NCBI GenBank assembly: GCA_963837105.1
Contig: CAWIMG010000018.1
Span: 62,001-126,000 of the forward strand
DNA from: UBA9676 sp963837105
GTDB taxonomy: Bacteria; Actinomycetota; Actinomycetes; Streptosporangiales; Streptosporangiaceae
DNA length: 64,000 bases
Direction of reading: 5' to 3'
The stretch's first letter is position 1, and each line of letters starts with the position of its first letter. The notes beneath the pieces were generated by a model, which was not told the origin of the DNA, did no database searches, and was given only the letters and a program-made list of their open reading frames with translations. Made by a program: the position numbers and the translations under genes. Positions 34,154-42,309 of this stretch are shown here, piece by piece.

Positions 34154-35214
34154 TCACCGCGGCTGGCCGGCCACCCGAGCAGCGTGGCCTGGCCAGGGAC
34201 GGCGTCAGGCTGCTGGTGGCCACCCCCGACGGCTGCCAGCACGCCCGGTTCAGCGAGCTGGCGCGCTTCCTGTCCGCCGGCGACCTGCTGGTGGTCAACA
34301 CCTCGGCCACCGTCGCCGCGGCCATCGACGGCCACCGCACGGACGGCCGGCCGGTGACCGTGCACGTGTCCTCGCCGCTGCCGGATGGGACCTGGCTGAT
34401 CGAGTTGCGGCAGGGCCCCGGCAGCACCGGCCGGGTGACCGACGGGTCGGCCGGCGAGCAGATCGCCCTCCCGGCGGGCGGATCGCTGGCCCTGGTGCGC
34501 CGGTATCCCGGCGCCGACTCCGACCGGATGTGGGTTGCCGCGGCGGCAGCCGGCGGCGGCTTCCGCGGCTACCTGGACCGGCACGGGCGGCCGATCAGGT
34601 ACTCCTACGTCCCGGAAGCCTGGCCGCTGGCGGCCTACCAGAGCGTGTTCGCACGCTCGCCGGGCAGTGCCGAGATGCCCAGCGCGGGCCGGCCGTTCAC
34701 CGACCACCTGGTCACTCAGCTGGCCACCGACGGCGTCGTGATCGCGCCGATCACCCTGCACGCCGGCGTGGCCTCGCTGGAGGCCGGCGAGCCGCCACTG
34801 CCGGAACGGTTCACGGTGCCCACCCCGACCGCGGAACTGGTCAACCTGACCCGGTCGGCGGGCCGGCGCGTGATCGCGGTCGGGACCACGGTCACCCGGG
34901 CCCTGGAAAGCGCCGCCGACCCCGGCGGCACCGTGCGGGCCCGCCACGGCTGGACGGACCTGGTGCTGGGAGCCGATCACCCCGCCCGGGTGGTGACCGG
35001 TCTTGTCACCGGCTGGCACGACCCGGAAGCCTCACACCTGGCGCTGCTGGAAGCGGTGGCCGGGCCGAACCTGGTCCGCGGCGCCTACCAGGCGGCCGAG
35101 CAGGCGGGCTATCTGTGGCACGAGTTCGGGGACAGCTGCCTGCTGCTGCCGGACAGTCCCGCGCTGGCCTGGCCCAGCCTGGTACCCGCCCGGTACGCCA
35201 TGCCGGTGGCCTGA
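34150..35214 (+). CDS. QueA-like S-adenosylmethionine:tRNA ribosyltransferase-isomerase family protein
   Basis: A 354-residue protein resembling QueA, which moves the ribosyl part of SAM onto 7-aminomethyl-deazaguanine in tRNA on the way to queuosine. Family blocks are seen: FLSAGDLLVVNTSATV, YSYVPEAWPLAAYQSVFARSPGSAEMPSAGRPFT, TLHAGVASLEAGEPPLPERFTVP and GRRVIAVGTTVTRALE. No tgt, queC, queD or queE gene is near, and the protein is coupled (ATGA) to a SoxR-associated SDR gene. It may be a divergent paralogue with another role. Confidence 0.75.
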   Translation: MITAAGRPPEQRGLARDGVRLLVATPDGCQHARFSELARFLSAGDLLVVNTSATVAAAIDGHRTDGRPVTVHVSSPLPDGTWLIELRQGPGSTGRVTDGSAGEQIALPAGGSLALVRRYPGADSDRMWVAAAAAGGGFRGYLDRHGRPIRYSYVPEAWPLAAYQSVFARSPGSAEMPSAGRPFTDHLVTQLATDGVVIAPITLHAGVASLEAGEPPLPERFTVPTPTAELVNLTRSAGRRVIAVGTTVTRALESAADPGGTVRARHGWTDLVLGADHPARVVTGLVTGWHDPEASHLALLEAVAGPNLVRGAYQAAEQAGYLWHEFGDSCLLLPDSPALAWPSLVPARYAMPVA

Positions 35215-35237
35215 CCAGCGGCAACCGGGACAGCAGC

Positions 35238-35280
35238 GCCGGGGCGCCGCGCCGCGCCGGGGCGCCGCGCCGCGCCGCGG
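35238..35280. repeat. 18-bp GC-only tandem repeat
   Basis: GCCGGGGCGCCGCGCCGC at 35238-35255 and 35256-35273, then a partial copy. Each unit contains the self-complementary GGCGCC, so several hairpins can form in the 85-base gap after the QueA-like gene; it may act as a terminator. Confidence 0.6.
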
Positions 35281-35299
35281 CGGGCCGTAGGGTTGGCTC

Positions 35300-36220
35300 A
35301 TGTCCACCGGCTGGCAACTGGCGCCCTACCCGCAATGGCAGGCGACCTGCGACACGCTGCACGCACATACCCAGGTACTCGGCAAGCTCGCGGCCGTGCT
35401 GGCACCGCCCCAGCCAGAACTCCTGCACGCGGCGCTGCGGCTCACCGCGCGAGGCTGGGAAACCGCGCCGCTGCCCGCCCCGGACGGGTCGGGGGCGCTG
35501 GTGATCGCGCTCGACCTGCACCGGCACGAGGCGGTAGTGGAGCACAGTTCGGGCCGGGGCGGGCGGATCCCGCTCACGCCCAACCGGCCGGTCGGGGCGG
35601 TCACCCGGGACGTGCTGGCGGCGGTGCGCGCGGCCGGGGGCGAGGTGACCATCGACCCGGCGCCGCAGGAGGTGCCCTGGCAGGTGCCGCTGGACGAGGA
35701 CGAGGAGCACGCCAGCTACGACCCTGCTCAGGTGGCGCAGTATTTCGCGGCCGCGAGCCAGGCCGCGCTGGTGCTGGCCGCCTTCCGCGCCCCCTACCGG
35801 GGCCGGTCCACGCCGGTCAATGCCTGGTGGGGCTCGTTCGACCTGGCGGTCAGCCTGTTCTCCGGCCAGCCGGCCGAGCCGCCCTCGCCCGACTTCATCA
35901 TGCGCAACGCCATGGACGCGCAGGAGGTCGCGATCGGCTGGTGGCCAGGCGACGCCCGTTACGGCAAGCCCGCTTTCTACGCCTACGCGCACCCAGCCCC
36001 GCCCGGGTTCGCCGGTGGCACCCTCACCCCGTCCGCCGCCCGCTGGGAGGAGGAACTGGGTGAGTTCCTGCTCGACTGGGACGACGTGGCCGCCGCTCCC
36101 GACCCGCCGGCGGCGGCGCTCGGCTTCGCCCGGTCCGCGTTCCAGCATGCCTGCGCCGTATGCCACTGGGATCCGGCGCTCGCCGCCAGCGCCAACGGCA
36201 ACCCGCCGCCGATCGTCTGA
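35300..36220 (+). CDS. DUF5996 family protein
   Basis: A 306-residue protein matching the DUF5996 pattern: LAPYPQWQATCDTLHAHTQVLGKLAAVLAP at the N-terminus, LRLTARGWETAPLP, RGRSTPVNAWWGSFDLAVSLFSG in the middle, VAIGWWPGDARYGKPAFYAYAHPAP and ALGFARSAFQHACAVCHWD at the end. The activity of the family is unknown. No signal peptide or membrane helix. ATG 35300. Stands alone ahead of the conservon with a 178-base gap in which no further gene is seen. Confidence 0.78.
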   Translation: MSTGWQLAPYPQWQATCDTLHAHTQVLGKLAAVLAPPQPELLHAALRLTARGWETAPLPAPDGSGALVIALDLHRHEAVVEHSSGRGGRIPLTPNRPVGAVTRDVLAAVRAAGGEVTIDPAPQEVPWQVPLDEDEEHASYDPAQVAQYFAAASQAALVLAAFRAPYRGRSTPVNAWWGSFDLAVSLFSGQPAEPPSPDFIMRNAMDAQEVAIGWWPGDARYGKPAFYAYAHPAPPGFAGGTLTPSAARWEEELGEFLLDWDDVAAAPDPPAAALGFARSAFQHACAVCHWDPALAASANGNPPPIV

Positions 36221-36397
36221 GCCCCGCCGTGTTTCCGGAGCGCCACCAGATGCTATTCACCGCCAGCCGGAAATACGGCGATTCGGGGAAGCACGATGAC
36301 AATTGATGCGCAATGGCCCAGGATGGTGCATCGGCGGCGGTGATCGGACGGGACTGAGAGCGCTGGGCTCCGCCCCGCGATCAATGCAGGAGTGATC

Positions 36398-38398
36398 ATG
36401 AGCGCATTTGGCTCACCGGCCCCGGAACGGCCGCCGGGTGGGCGCCGGACAATCCGTGCTACTTTCATCGCCACCGTGCTGATTCCGGTCGCGTCCATGC
36501 TGGTGATCTGGGCGTTGCTGGTTGCTGGGGTGCTCAGTGGGGCGCTAGGTGGCACAGGTGCGCCCGGCCGGGCACATCGCGATCTGGCCGGCATCCTTTT
36601 GGTGGCAGGCACCGGCCTGGTGATCATCCTGATCTCGGTCGCGTTGATGGGATTGTTCGCCCGGCGGATTGCCGCCGATATTGGCGGCCTGGAGGTAACG
36701 GCAGAGCATCTCGCCGACGAAGAGATGCCCCGGCTGGTGGAAAAACTGCGGCAGGGCGAGCCGGTGACCGGCGATGAGGTGCCGCTGGCGACCCGGGCGG
36801 TGACGGCCGAGGTGGCGCACGCCGAGACGGCTATCGCCGGCCTGGCGAGGTCGGCCGCGGCGGCCGCCGCGGCCGAGGCCAGCCTGCGCAACGGCATCGG
36901 GCAGGTGTTCGTGAGCCTGGCCAGGCGGAACCAGTCGCTGCTGCAGCGCCAGCTACGGCTCATCGACGCGCTCGAGCAGAAGGCATCCGACCCGGCCACG
37001 CTGGCGGACCTGCTCCCGCTCGATCACCTCACGACCCGGATGCGCCGGCACGCCGAGGGCCTGATCATCTTGTCCGGCGCGGCGCCTGGCCGGTCCTGGA
37101 GTGCGCCGGTCCCGGTGATTGACGTGATCCGCGGCGCGGTCGCCGAGATCGAGGACTACCAGCGGGTCAGTGTGCTGACCCGGGCCGAGGACGCGGTGGC
37201 CGGGCAGGCGGTGGCGGACATGATCCACCTGCTGGCCGAGCTGATCGAGAACGCGACGCTGTCCTCGCCATCGGTCACCCGGGTGGAAGTGCGGGCCGAG
37301 CGGGTCGCCAACGGGTTCGCTATCGAGGTGGACGACCAGGGCCTGGGCATCGAGGCGGCCCAGCTGGCTGCGATCAATGCGCAGCTGGCCCACCCACCTG
37401 ACTTCGACCTGGCCAACGCCGACCAGCTGGGCCTGTTCGTGGTGGGCAAGCTGGCGGCCCGCCATGGCGTCCGGGTCGCGCTGCGCACCTCCCCCTACGG
37501 GGGCACCACCGCCGTCGCGCTGATGCCGAACAGCCTCGTGGTCCCGCTGAACGTGGCCGACGCCGCCCCGCAGCCAGAACTCCGCCAGCCGCCGGGCCGG
37601 GACCGCGAGCTGGATCTGCCCGTGCCGGAGGCGCTCGCCCTGCCCGGCCGCCATTCGGCACCGCCGCTGCCGGTCGGCGGCACCAACCCGGCCCCGGCCG
37701 ACGCCTTCAGCGCCGCCCCGGCCCCGGCTGACACCTTCAGCAGCTCCCCGGCCGCTGATGCCGGCCCGGCCCCGGCCGGCGGTGCCAGCCCGGCCCTCGC
37801 CGGCCAGCCGGGCCCTGACCCGGGTACCGCCGCGCTCGGCACCGGCTTCTCGTTCGGCCCGCCCGGCCCCAGCGCTGATTCACCCGGTCCCGGCTCACTC
37901 AGCACCAGGTCCACCCCGCCTTTCCCGCCGGCCCCCCGGCCGCCCACCAGCGAACCGCCCACCACCGGGCCGGCTGCCACCGGGCCGGCTGCCACCGGAC
38001 CGGCTGCCACCGGACCGGCTATGCCAGCCGCCGCGCCACCGGCCAGCGAGCCGGGTACCGCCGCGGCGGCCGCCCAGGCCCCGCCGGCGGACGGGCCGCC
38101 GGACGCTGGCACCTACCGCGGGCTGCCCCGCCGCGTCCGGCAGGCGAGCCTCAACCCGCACCTGCGGCGCCCCCCGCCGGCACCGGACCGGGCGGCACCG
38201 GCCAGCCAGCCGGCCCCGGCCAGCGGCCGCAGCCCGGAGGAGGCGCGCAACCTCGTATCGTCCCTGCAGCGAGGCTGGCAGCGTGGCCGCGAAGCGGAGC
38301 CGGCTGCCAGCGGGCCCACGGGCGGCCCCGATGCCGCCGCCACGGACGAGCGGGATGCGCGGCACGAGGCGGACGTGCCGCAGGCCGGGGAGGCATGA
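36398..38398 (+). CDS. cvnA: conservon histidine kinase-like protein CvnA
   Basis: A 666-residue membrane sensor of the conservon type. Two helices (about residues 21-46 and 63-86) anchor it; an Ala-rich coiled coil leads to RRNQSLLQRQLRLIDALEQKASDPATLADLLPLDHLTTRMRRHAEGL, the dimerisation-like region; the ATPase fold has ELIENATLSSP, VDDQGLGI and GLFVVGKLAARHGVRVALRTSPYGGTTA. The last 250 residues are Pro/Ala-rich and disordered, with a 5-residue repeat. ATG 36398 follows AGGAG. First gene of a four-gene set (cvnABCD) with overlapping ends, which signals to a Ras-like GTPase instead of a response regulator. Confidence 0.87.
   Translation: MSAFGSPAPERPPGGRRTIRATFIATVLIPVASMLVIWALLVAGVLSGALGGTGAPGRAHRDLAGILLVAGTGLVIILISVALMGLFARRIAADIGGLEVTAEHLADEEMPRLVEKLRQGEPVTGDEVPLATRAVTAEVAHAETAIAGLARSAAAAAAAEASLRNGIGQVFVSLARRNQSLLQRQLRLIDALEQKASDPATLADLLPLDHLTTRMRRHAEGLIILSGAAPGRSWSAPVPVIDVIRGAVAEIEDYQRVSVLTRAEDAVAGQAVADMIHLLAELIENATLSSPSVTRVEVRAERVANGFAIEVDDQGLGIEAAQLAAINAQLAHPPDFDLANADQLGLFVVGKLAARHGVRVALRTSPYGGTTAVALMPNSLVVPLNVADAAPQPELRQPPGRDRELDLPVPEALALPGRHSAPPLPVGGTNPAPADAFSAAPAPADTFSSSPAADAGPAPAGGASPALAGQPGPDPGTAALGTGFSFGPPGPSADSPGPGSLSTRSTPPFPPAPRPPTSEPPTTGPAATGPAATGPAATGPAMPAAAPPASEPGTAAAAAQAPPADGPPDAGTYRGLPRRVRQASLNPHLRRPPPAPDRAAPASQPAPASGRSPEEARNLVSSLQRGWQRGREAEPAASGPTGGPDAAATDERDARHEADVPQAGEA
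37962..38023. repeat. 15-bp tandem repeat in the CvnA tail
   Basis: Four copies of ACCGG(G/A)CCGGCTGCC-type units encode successive TGPAA motifs in the disordered C-terminal tail, in frame. Confidence 0.75.
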
Positions 38399-38823
38399 TG
38401 GAGGAACAGGCGACGGCCGCACCGGGCCAGCAGCTCAGCTGGCTACTGGATGACCTCGGTGGCCGGGTCGAGCACTTCCAGCAGGCGGTCATCCTGTCCC
38501 GGGACGGGCTGGCCGTCGCCGCCTCCCGTGATCTCGGCCGCGACGACGCCGAGCATCTGTCCGCGCTGGCCGCCGGGGTGCAGAGCCTGGCCAGGGGCGC
38601 GGGTGAGCACTTCGGGGCGGGCGAGGTGCGGCAGACCATCATCGAACTGGAGCGTGCGTTCCTGTTCGTCACCGCCGCCGGGCACGGCAGCTGCCTGGCC
38701 GTGCTCTGCTCGTCCAGCGTTGACGCCGGGCTGATGGCCTACGAGATGGCCATGCTGGTGAAACGGGCAGGCCCGCACCTGGCCGCCCAGTCACGCTTCC
38801 CCGCCAGCCAGCCGGCCGAGTGA
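38395..38823 (+). CDS. cvnB: Roadblock/LC7 domain protein CvnB
   Basis: A 142-residue Roadblock/LC7 (MglB-like) protein: LLDDLGGRVEHFQQAVILSRDGLAVAASRDL and AEHLSALAAGVQSLARGAGEHFGAG are the signature, followed by ERAFLFVTAAGHGSCLAVLC. Such proteins act as GTPase-activating or scaffold partners of small GTPases. ATG 38395 overlaps the cvnA stop (ATGA). Confidence 0.9.
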   Translation: MMEEQATAAPGQQLSWLLDDLGGRVEHFQQAVILSRDGLAVAASRDLGRDDAEHLSALAAGVQSLARGAGEHFGAGEVRQTIIELERAFLFVTAAGHGSCLAVLCSSSVDAGLMAYEMAMLVKRAGPHLAAQSRFPASQPAE

Positions 38824-38829
38824 GCCGTC

Positions 38830-39204
38830 ATGCCCGCAGGCGACAAATGGGTCAACCGGAACGCAGGCCCGGTAGTCCGCCCGTATGCGCTGACCGGGGG
38901 CCGGACCCAGCCGGCCAGCGGCACGCTGCTGGACCTGATCGCGGTGGTGGTCGCGGCCGGCCGGGCCGACCGGGACGACCTCGCGCTCAGCCCGGAGCAC
39001 CGCAGGATCATCGGGCTGTGCCGGTCACCGGCCACGGTGGCGGACGTCGCTTCGGCCATCAGCCTGCCGGTGGGGGTGGTGCGGGTGCTCCTGGCCGACC
39101 TCATCCCGCAGGGCCGGATCACGGTGATGACCCAGCGGCAGGCGGAAGGGCCGACCAGTGCCGACCTGCTGAGGGAGGTGCTGCATGGGCTCCGCTCCCT
39201 CTGA
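38830..39204 (+). CDS. cvnC: DUF742 protein CvnC
   Basis: A 124-residue DUF742 protein: VVRPYALTGGRTQPA near the N-terminus and LSPEHRRIIGLCRSPATVADVASAISLPVGVVRVLLADLIPQG, a winged-helix-like core. Third gene of the conservon; the last 20 bases overlap cvnD. It is thought to be part of the CvnA-D complex on the membrane, role not defined. Confidence 0.88.
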   Translation: MPAGDKWVNRNAGPVVRPYALTGGRTQPASGTLLDLIAVVVAAGRADRDDLALSPEHRRIIGLCRSPATVADVASAISLPVGVVRVLLADLIPQGRITVMTQRQAEGPTSADLLREVLHGLRSL

Positions 39205-39787
39205 CGGCCAGGCCGACGGCCTGCCGTTCGCCGCGTTCAAGATCCTGATCGCGGGTGGCTTCGGGGCGGGCAAGACCACCATGGTCGGGGCCATCAGCGA
39301 GGTCCGGCCGCTGCTCACCGAGGAGACCCTCACCAGCGCCAGCGTCGGCCATGACGACCTGAGCGGGCTGTCGCGCAAGCGCACCACCACCGTCGCGATG
39401 GACTTCGGCCGCCTCACCATGAGCCCCAGCCTGGTGCTGTACCTGTTCGGCACGCCTGGCCAGGAACGGTTCTGGTTCATGTGGGACGAGCTGTCCTACG
39501 GCGCGCTCGGCGCGGTCGTGCTGGCCGACACCCGGCGGCTGGGCGACTGTTTCCCCTCGGTCAACTACTTCGAGAAGCGCCAGCTCCCGTTCGTGGTCGC
39601 TATCAACTGCTTCGAGGGCGCGCCGCAGTACGACCCGGACGACGTGCGGACCGCGCTCGACCTCGACCCGCGGGTACCGGCCCTGCTGTGCGACGCCCGC
39701 CAGCGCGAGTCGGTCAAGCAGGTGCTGATCACCCTGGTCGAGCATGTGCTGGTGACCAGGGCGCTGGAGGAAGAAGCCGGGGCTTAG
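39185..39787 (+). CDS. cvnD: Ras-like GTPase CvnD
   Basis: A 200-residue small GTPase. The P-loop is GGFGAGKT at residues 24-31, the switch-II motif is TPGQERF, and SYGALGAVVLADTRRLGDCF and LPFVVAINCF follow. The NKxD guanine-specificity motif reads NCFE, a known feature of this family. ATG 39185. It completes the conservon; conservon cytochrome P450 (cvnE) genes found elsewhere are absent here. Confidence 0.9.
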   Translation: MGSAPSDGQADGLPFAAFKILIAGGFGAGKTTMVGAISEVRPLLTEETLTSASVGHDDLSGLSRKRTTTVAMDFGRLTMSPSLVLYLFGTPGQERFWFMWDELSYGALGAVVLADTRRLGDCFPSVNYFEKRQLPFVVAINCFEGAPQYDPDDVRTALDLDPRVPALLCDARQRESVKQVLITLVEHVLVTRALEEEAGA

Positions 39788-39922
39788 CGGCGCCGGGGCG
39801 CAGCGGGCCCGGGGCTCGTGGCGGGCCCGGCGGCCAGGAATTCCCGGCCACACGGCCTGGCACCCGGCCACTGGCCCGGTCGCGCGGCAGACTGCTGCCG
39901 TGACCCCAGCGCAGGAGGAACC

Positions 39923-40867
39923 GTGGCCGGGCTGACGTCGGTGGAAATCTGCGCCGGTGGCGGCGGCCAGGCCCTCGGCCTGGAGCAGGCCGGGTTCGGG
40001 CACGAGGCGGTGGTCGAGCTCGACGCCGATGCGTGCGAAACCCTCCGCCGCAACCGCGGCACGGAATGGAAGATCATCGAGGGCGACGTGCACGGCCTGG
40101 ACGGCACCGGCTTCGCCGGCGTCGATCTGCTGGCCGGCGGTGTCCCCTGCCCGCCGTTCTCCATCGCCGGCAAGCAGCTGGGCGCTGGCGACGAGCGTGA
40201 TCTGTTCGGGCAGGCGCTCCGGCTGGCCGAGCAGGCCCGGCCGCGGGCGGTGCTGCTGGAGAACGTGCGCGGCCTGGCCGGCCGCCGCTTCGATGGCTAC
40301 CGCGGCCAGGTGCTGGCCCGGCTGCACGCACTGGGCTACCGGACCTGGTGGCAGCAGATCAACGCCAGCGAGCATGGCGTCCCCCAGTCGCGCCCCCGGC
40401 TGGTGCTGATCGCATTGCGGCGGCCGTGGTGTGACCGGTTCGGCTGGCCGGCGCCGTCGGCCAGCCCGCCCGCCACCGTCGGCCACACACTGGGCGACCT
40501 GATGGCCGCCCGGGGCTGGCCGGGGGCGGCGGACTGGGCGGCGGCCGCGGCCGGCATCGCGCCGACCATCGTCGGCGGGAGCAGAAAGCACGGTGGTCCC
40601 GACCTGGGCCCGACCCGGGCCCGGCGGGCCTGGGCGGCGCTCGGGGTGGATGGCCTGGGCGTGGCCGACGGCGCCCCCGGCCCGGACTGGCCGCCGGGCC
40701 AGCCGCCCCGGCTGACCGTCGCGATGGTCGCCCGGCTGCAGGGCTTCCCCGACAGCTGGGACATCGCCGGCCGCAAGACGGCCGCCTACCGCCAGGTCGG
40801 CAACGCGTTCCCGCCGCCGGTCGCCCGTGCCCTCGGCGCGGCCATCCACCGGGCACTGGCCGGATGA
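39923..40867 (+). CDS. DNA (cytosine-5)-methyltransferase, orphan
   Basis: A 314-residue C5-cytosine methyltransferase. Motif I is EICAGGGGQALGLEQAGF, the catalytic cysteine is C76 in GGVPCPPFS (motif IV), motif VI is LENVRG, motif VIII is QSRPRLVLIAL, and the C-terminal RQVGNAFPPPVARALG is motif X. The target-recognition stretch between about residues 180 and 275 is short. GTG 39923 follows AGGAGG by 4 bases. No restriction endonuclease is next to it. ATGA coupling to a class II aldolase gene follows. Target sequence unknown. Confidence 0.85.
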   Translation: MAGLTSVEICAGGGGQALGLEQAGFGHEAVVELDADACETLRRNRGTEWKIIEGDVHGLDGTGFAGVDLLAGGVPCPPFSIAGKQLGAGDERDLFGQALRLAEQARPRAVLLENVRGLAGRRFDGYRGQVLARLHALGYRTWWQQINASEHGVPQSRPRLVLIALRRPWCDRFGWPAPSASPPATVGHTLGDLMAARGWPGAADWAAAAAGIAPTIVGGSRKHGGPDLGPTRARRAWAALGVDGLGVADGAPGPDWPPGQPPRLTVAMVARLQGFPDSWDIAGRKTAAYRQVGNAFPPPVARALGAAIHRALAG

Positions 40868-41559
40868 CCGCCCGGCCGGGCCAGCCAGCACCGGATCTGG
40901 CCGGTGAGCGGGCCAGCCTGGCCGCGTTCGGCCGCCGGATGGTGGCCGACGGCCTGGTGGACGGGATGTCCGGGAACCTCAGTGTGCGGGCCGGCGAGCT
41001 GGTCGCGATCACCCCGTCCGGGGTCGCCTACGACGAGATCCAGCCGGCCGGCATCTGCCTGGTCGCGCTGGCCGACGGCAGCCCGGTGGGCGGCGGGCGG
41101 CCCTCCACCGAGACCCCGATGCATCTGGCCGTGTACCGGGCCACCGGCGCGGCCGCCATCGTGCACACTCACTCGCCGTTCGTGGTCGCTCTGTCCGCGG
41201 TGCTGGACGAACTGCCCGCGGTGCACTACGCCATGGCCGGGCTGGGCGGCCCGGTGCGGGTCGCGCCCTACGCCAGGTTCGGCACTGCGGAACTCGCCCG
41301 CACCGCGGTGGCGGCGCTGGCCGGGCGGGCCGCGGTGATCCTGGCCAACCACGGCGCGCTGGCCTGCGGCGCCACCCTCGGCCAGGCCTATGACCGGGCG
41401 CGGACCCTGGAGTGGCTGGCCCGGGTGTACTGGTACGCCCGGCAGGCCGGTCACCCGCGAACCCTGACCACGGCGCAGCTGGAGGAGGTGCGGGACACCA
41501 TCGCCGAGATCGGCTACGGCGAACCCGGCCCGGAGCGCCCGGCCGGCCCGGCCGCCTGA
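40864..41559 (+). CDS. class II aldolase/adducin family protein
   Basis: A 231-residue zinc-dependent class II aldolase-like protein, related to fuculose-phosphate aldolase. VDGMSGNLSVRAGELVAITPSGVAYDEI is the N-terminal block, STETPMHLAVYRATGAAAIVHTHSPF contains the catalytic Glu and the zinc-binding His-x-His, and LANHGALACGATLGQAYDR contains the third His. Translation is coupled (ATGA) to the methyltransferase gene. Natural sugar phosphate unknown. Confidence 0.83.
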   Translation: MTARPGQPAPDLAGERASLAAFGRRMVADGLVDGMSGNLSVRAGELVAITPSGVAYDEIQPAGICLVALADGSPVGGGRPSTETPMHLAVYRATGAAAIVHTHSPFVVALSAVLDELPAVHYAMAGLGGPVRVAPYARFGTAELARTAVAALAGRAAVILANHGALACGATLGQAYDRARTLEWLARVYWYARQAGHPRTLTTAQLEEVRDTIAEIGYGEPGPERPAGPAA

Positions 41560-41635
41560 CCTGCCGCGCGGCATGGTCTGCTAGTACCGGGCGCCCGAGC
41601 CGGGCGCCGCCCGGCGCAGGCAGTCGGAGGGGATC

Positions 41636-42268
41636 GTGATGGCGGAGCACCAGCGCATCAGCTATGTGCCGCTCGACCAGATGGACGAGGCGATGCGGGC
41701 GGAGATGGAGCGGTGCGCCCGGGAGGGCACCCCGCGGCCGGAAAGCTCAGCGGTCCGGGCCCACGTGCCCGCCTGCTTCTGGTTCTTCGCCCGGTCCTGG
41801 GATGACATCTTCCGGCACGGCGTGGTCAACCACCGGCTCAAGGAACTGTGCCGGGTGTACATCTCCCGCTCGGTGAACTGCGAGTACTGCGGCAACCAGC
41901 GTTCGGTGCAGGCCGCAGGACAGGGGCTGACCGAGGGCAAGTACGACGAGTTGCTGAACTTCGAGAAGTCGGCCCGCTACAGCGACCGGGAGAAGGCGGC
42001 CCTCGCCTACGCGGAGGCGATCGCCTGGAAACTGCCCACCGACGACGCCTTCTGGGCACGGATGCACCACCACTTCAGCGAGCCGGAACTGGTGGAACTG
42101 GGCTGCGCCATCGGGCTGACCTTCGGCCAGCAGAGCTGGCTGCGGATGCTGAACATCGGTCACCACGAGGTGATGCCGGGCACCGACGCGTCACTGGCGC
42201 CCGGCTTCGCCACGCCCGAGCAGGCGGCCGCCACCATGGCCGGCGACGACTACTGGGCCAAGCACTGA
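41636..42268 (+). CDS. carboxymuconolactone decarboxylase family protein with CxxC
   Basis: A 210-residue CMD/AhpD-superfamily protein. RLKELCRVYISRSVNCEYCGNQRSVQAAGQGL carries the CEYC pair of AhpD-type redox proteins and a following Gln/His-like patch; SDREKAALAYAEAIAWKLP and EPELVELGCAIGLTFG complete the helical fold. GTG 41636 or ATG 41639 behind GGAGGGG. Unlike the small CMD protein at 8.7 kb this one keeps the Cys pair. It lies next to the peptidase gene; role unknown. Confidence 0.76.
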   Translation: MMAEHQRISYVPLDQMDEAMRAEMERCAREGTPRPESSAVRAHVPACFWFFARSWDDIFRHGVVNHRLKELCRVYISRSVNCEYCGNQRSVQAAGQGLTEGKYDELLNFEKSARYSDREKAALAYAEAIAWKLPTDDAFWARMHHHFSEPELVELGCAIGLTFGQQSWLRMLNIGHHEVMPGTDASLAPGFATPEQAAATMAGDDYWAKH

Positions 42269-42309
42269 GCAGCCCGGAGGCCGGCTACCCGGCCTTCTCA
42301 CCGGGTGAG

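Noticed and set aside
36398..39787. Gliding/polarity (MglAB) module
   Set aside because: Gene order kinase-Roadblock-DUF742-GTPase with overlaps is the conservon layout, not mglAB.
39923..40867. Restriction-modification system
   Set aside because: No endonuclease, Vsr or specificity gene is found within several kb; treated as an orphan methyltransferase.
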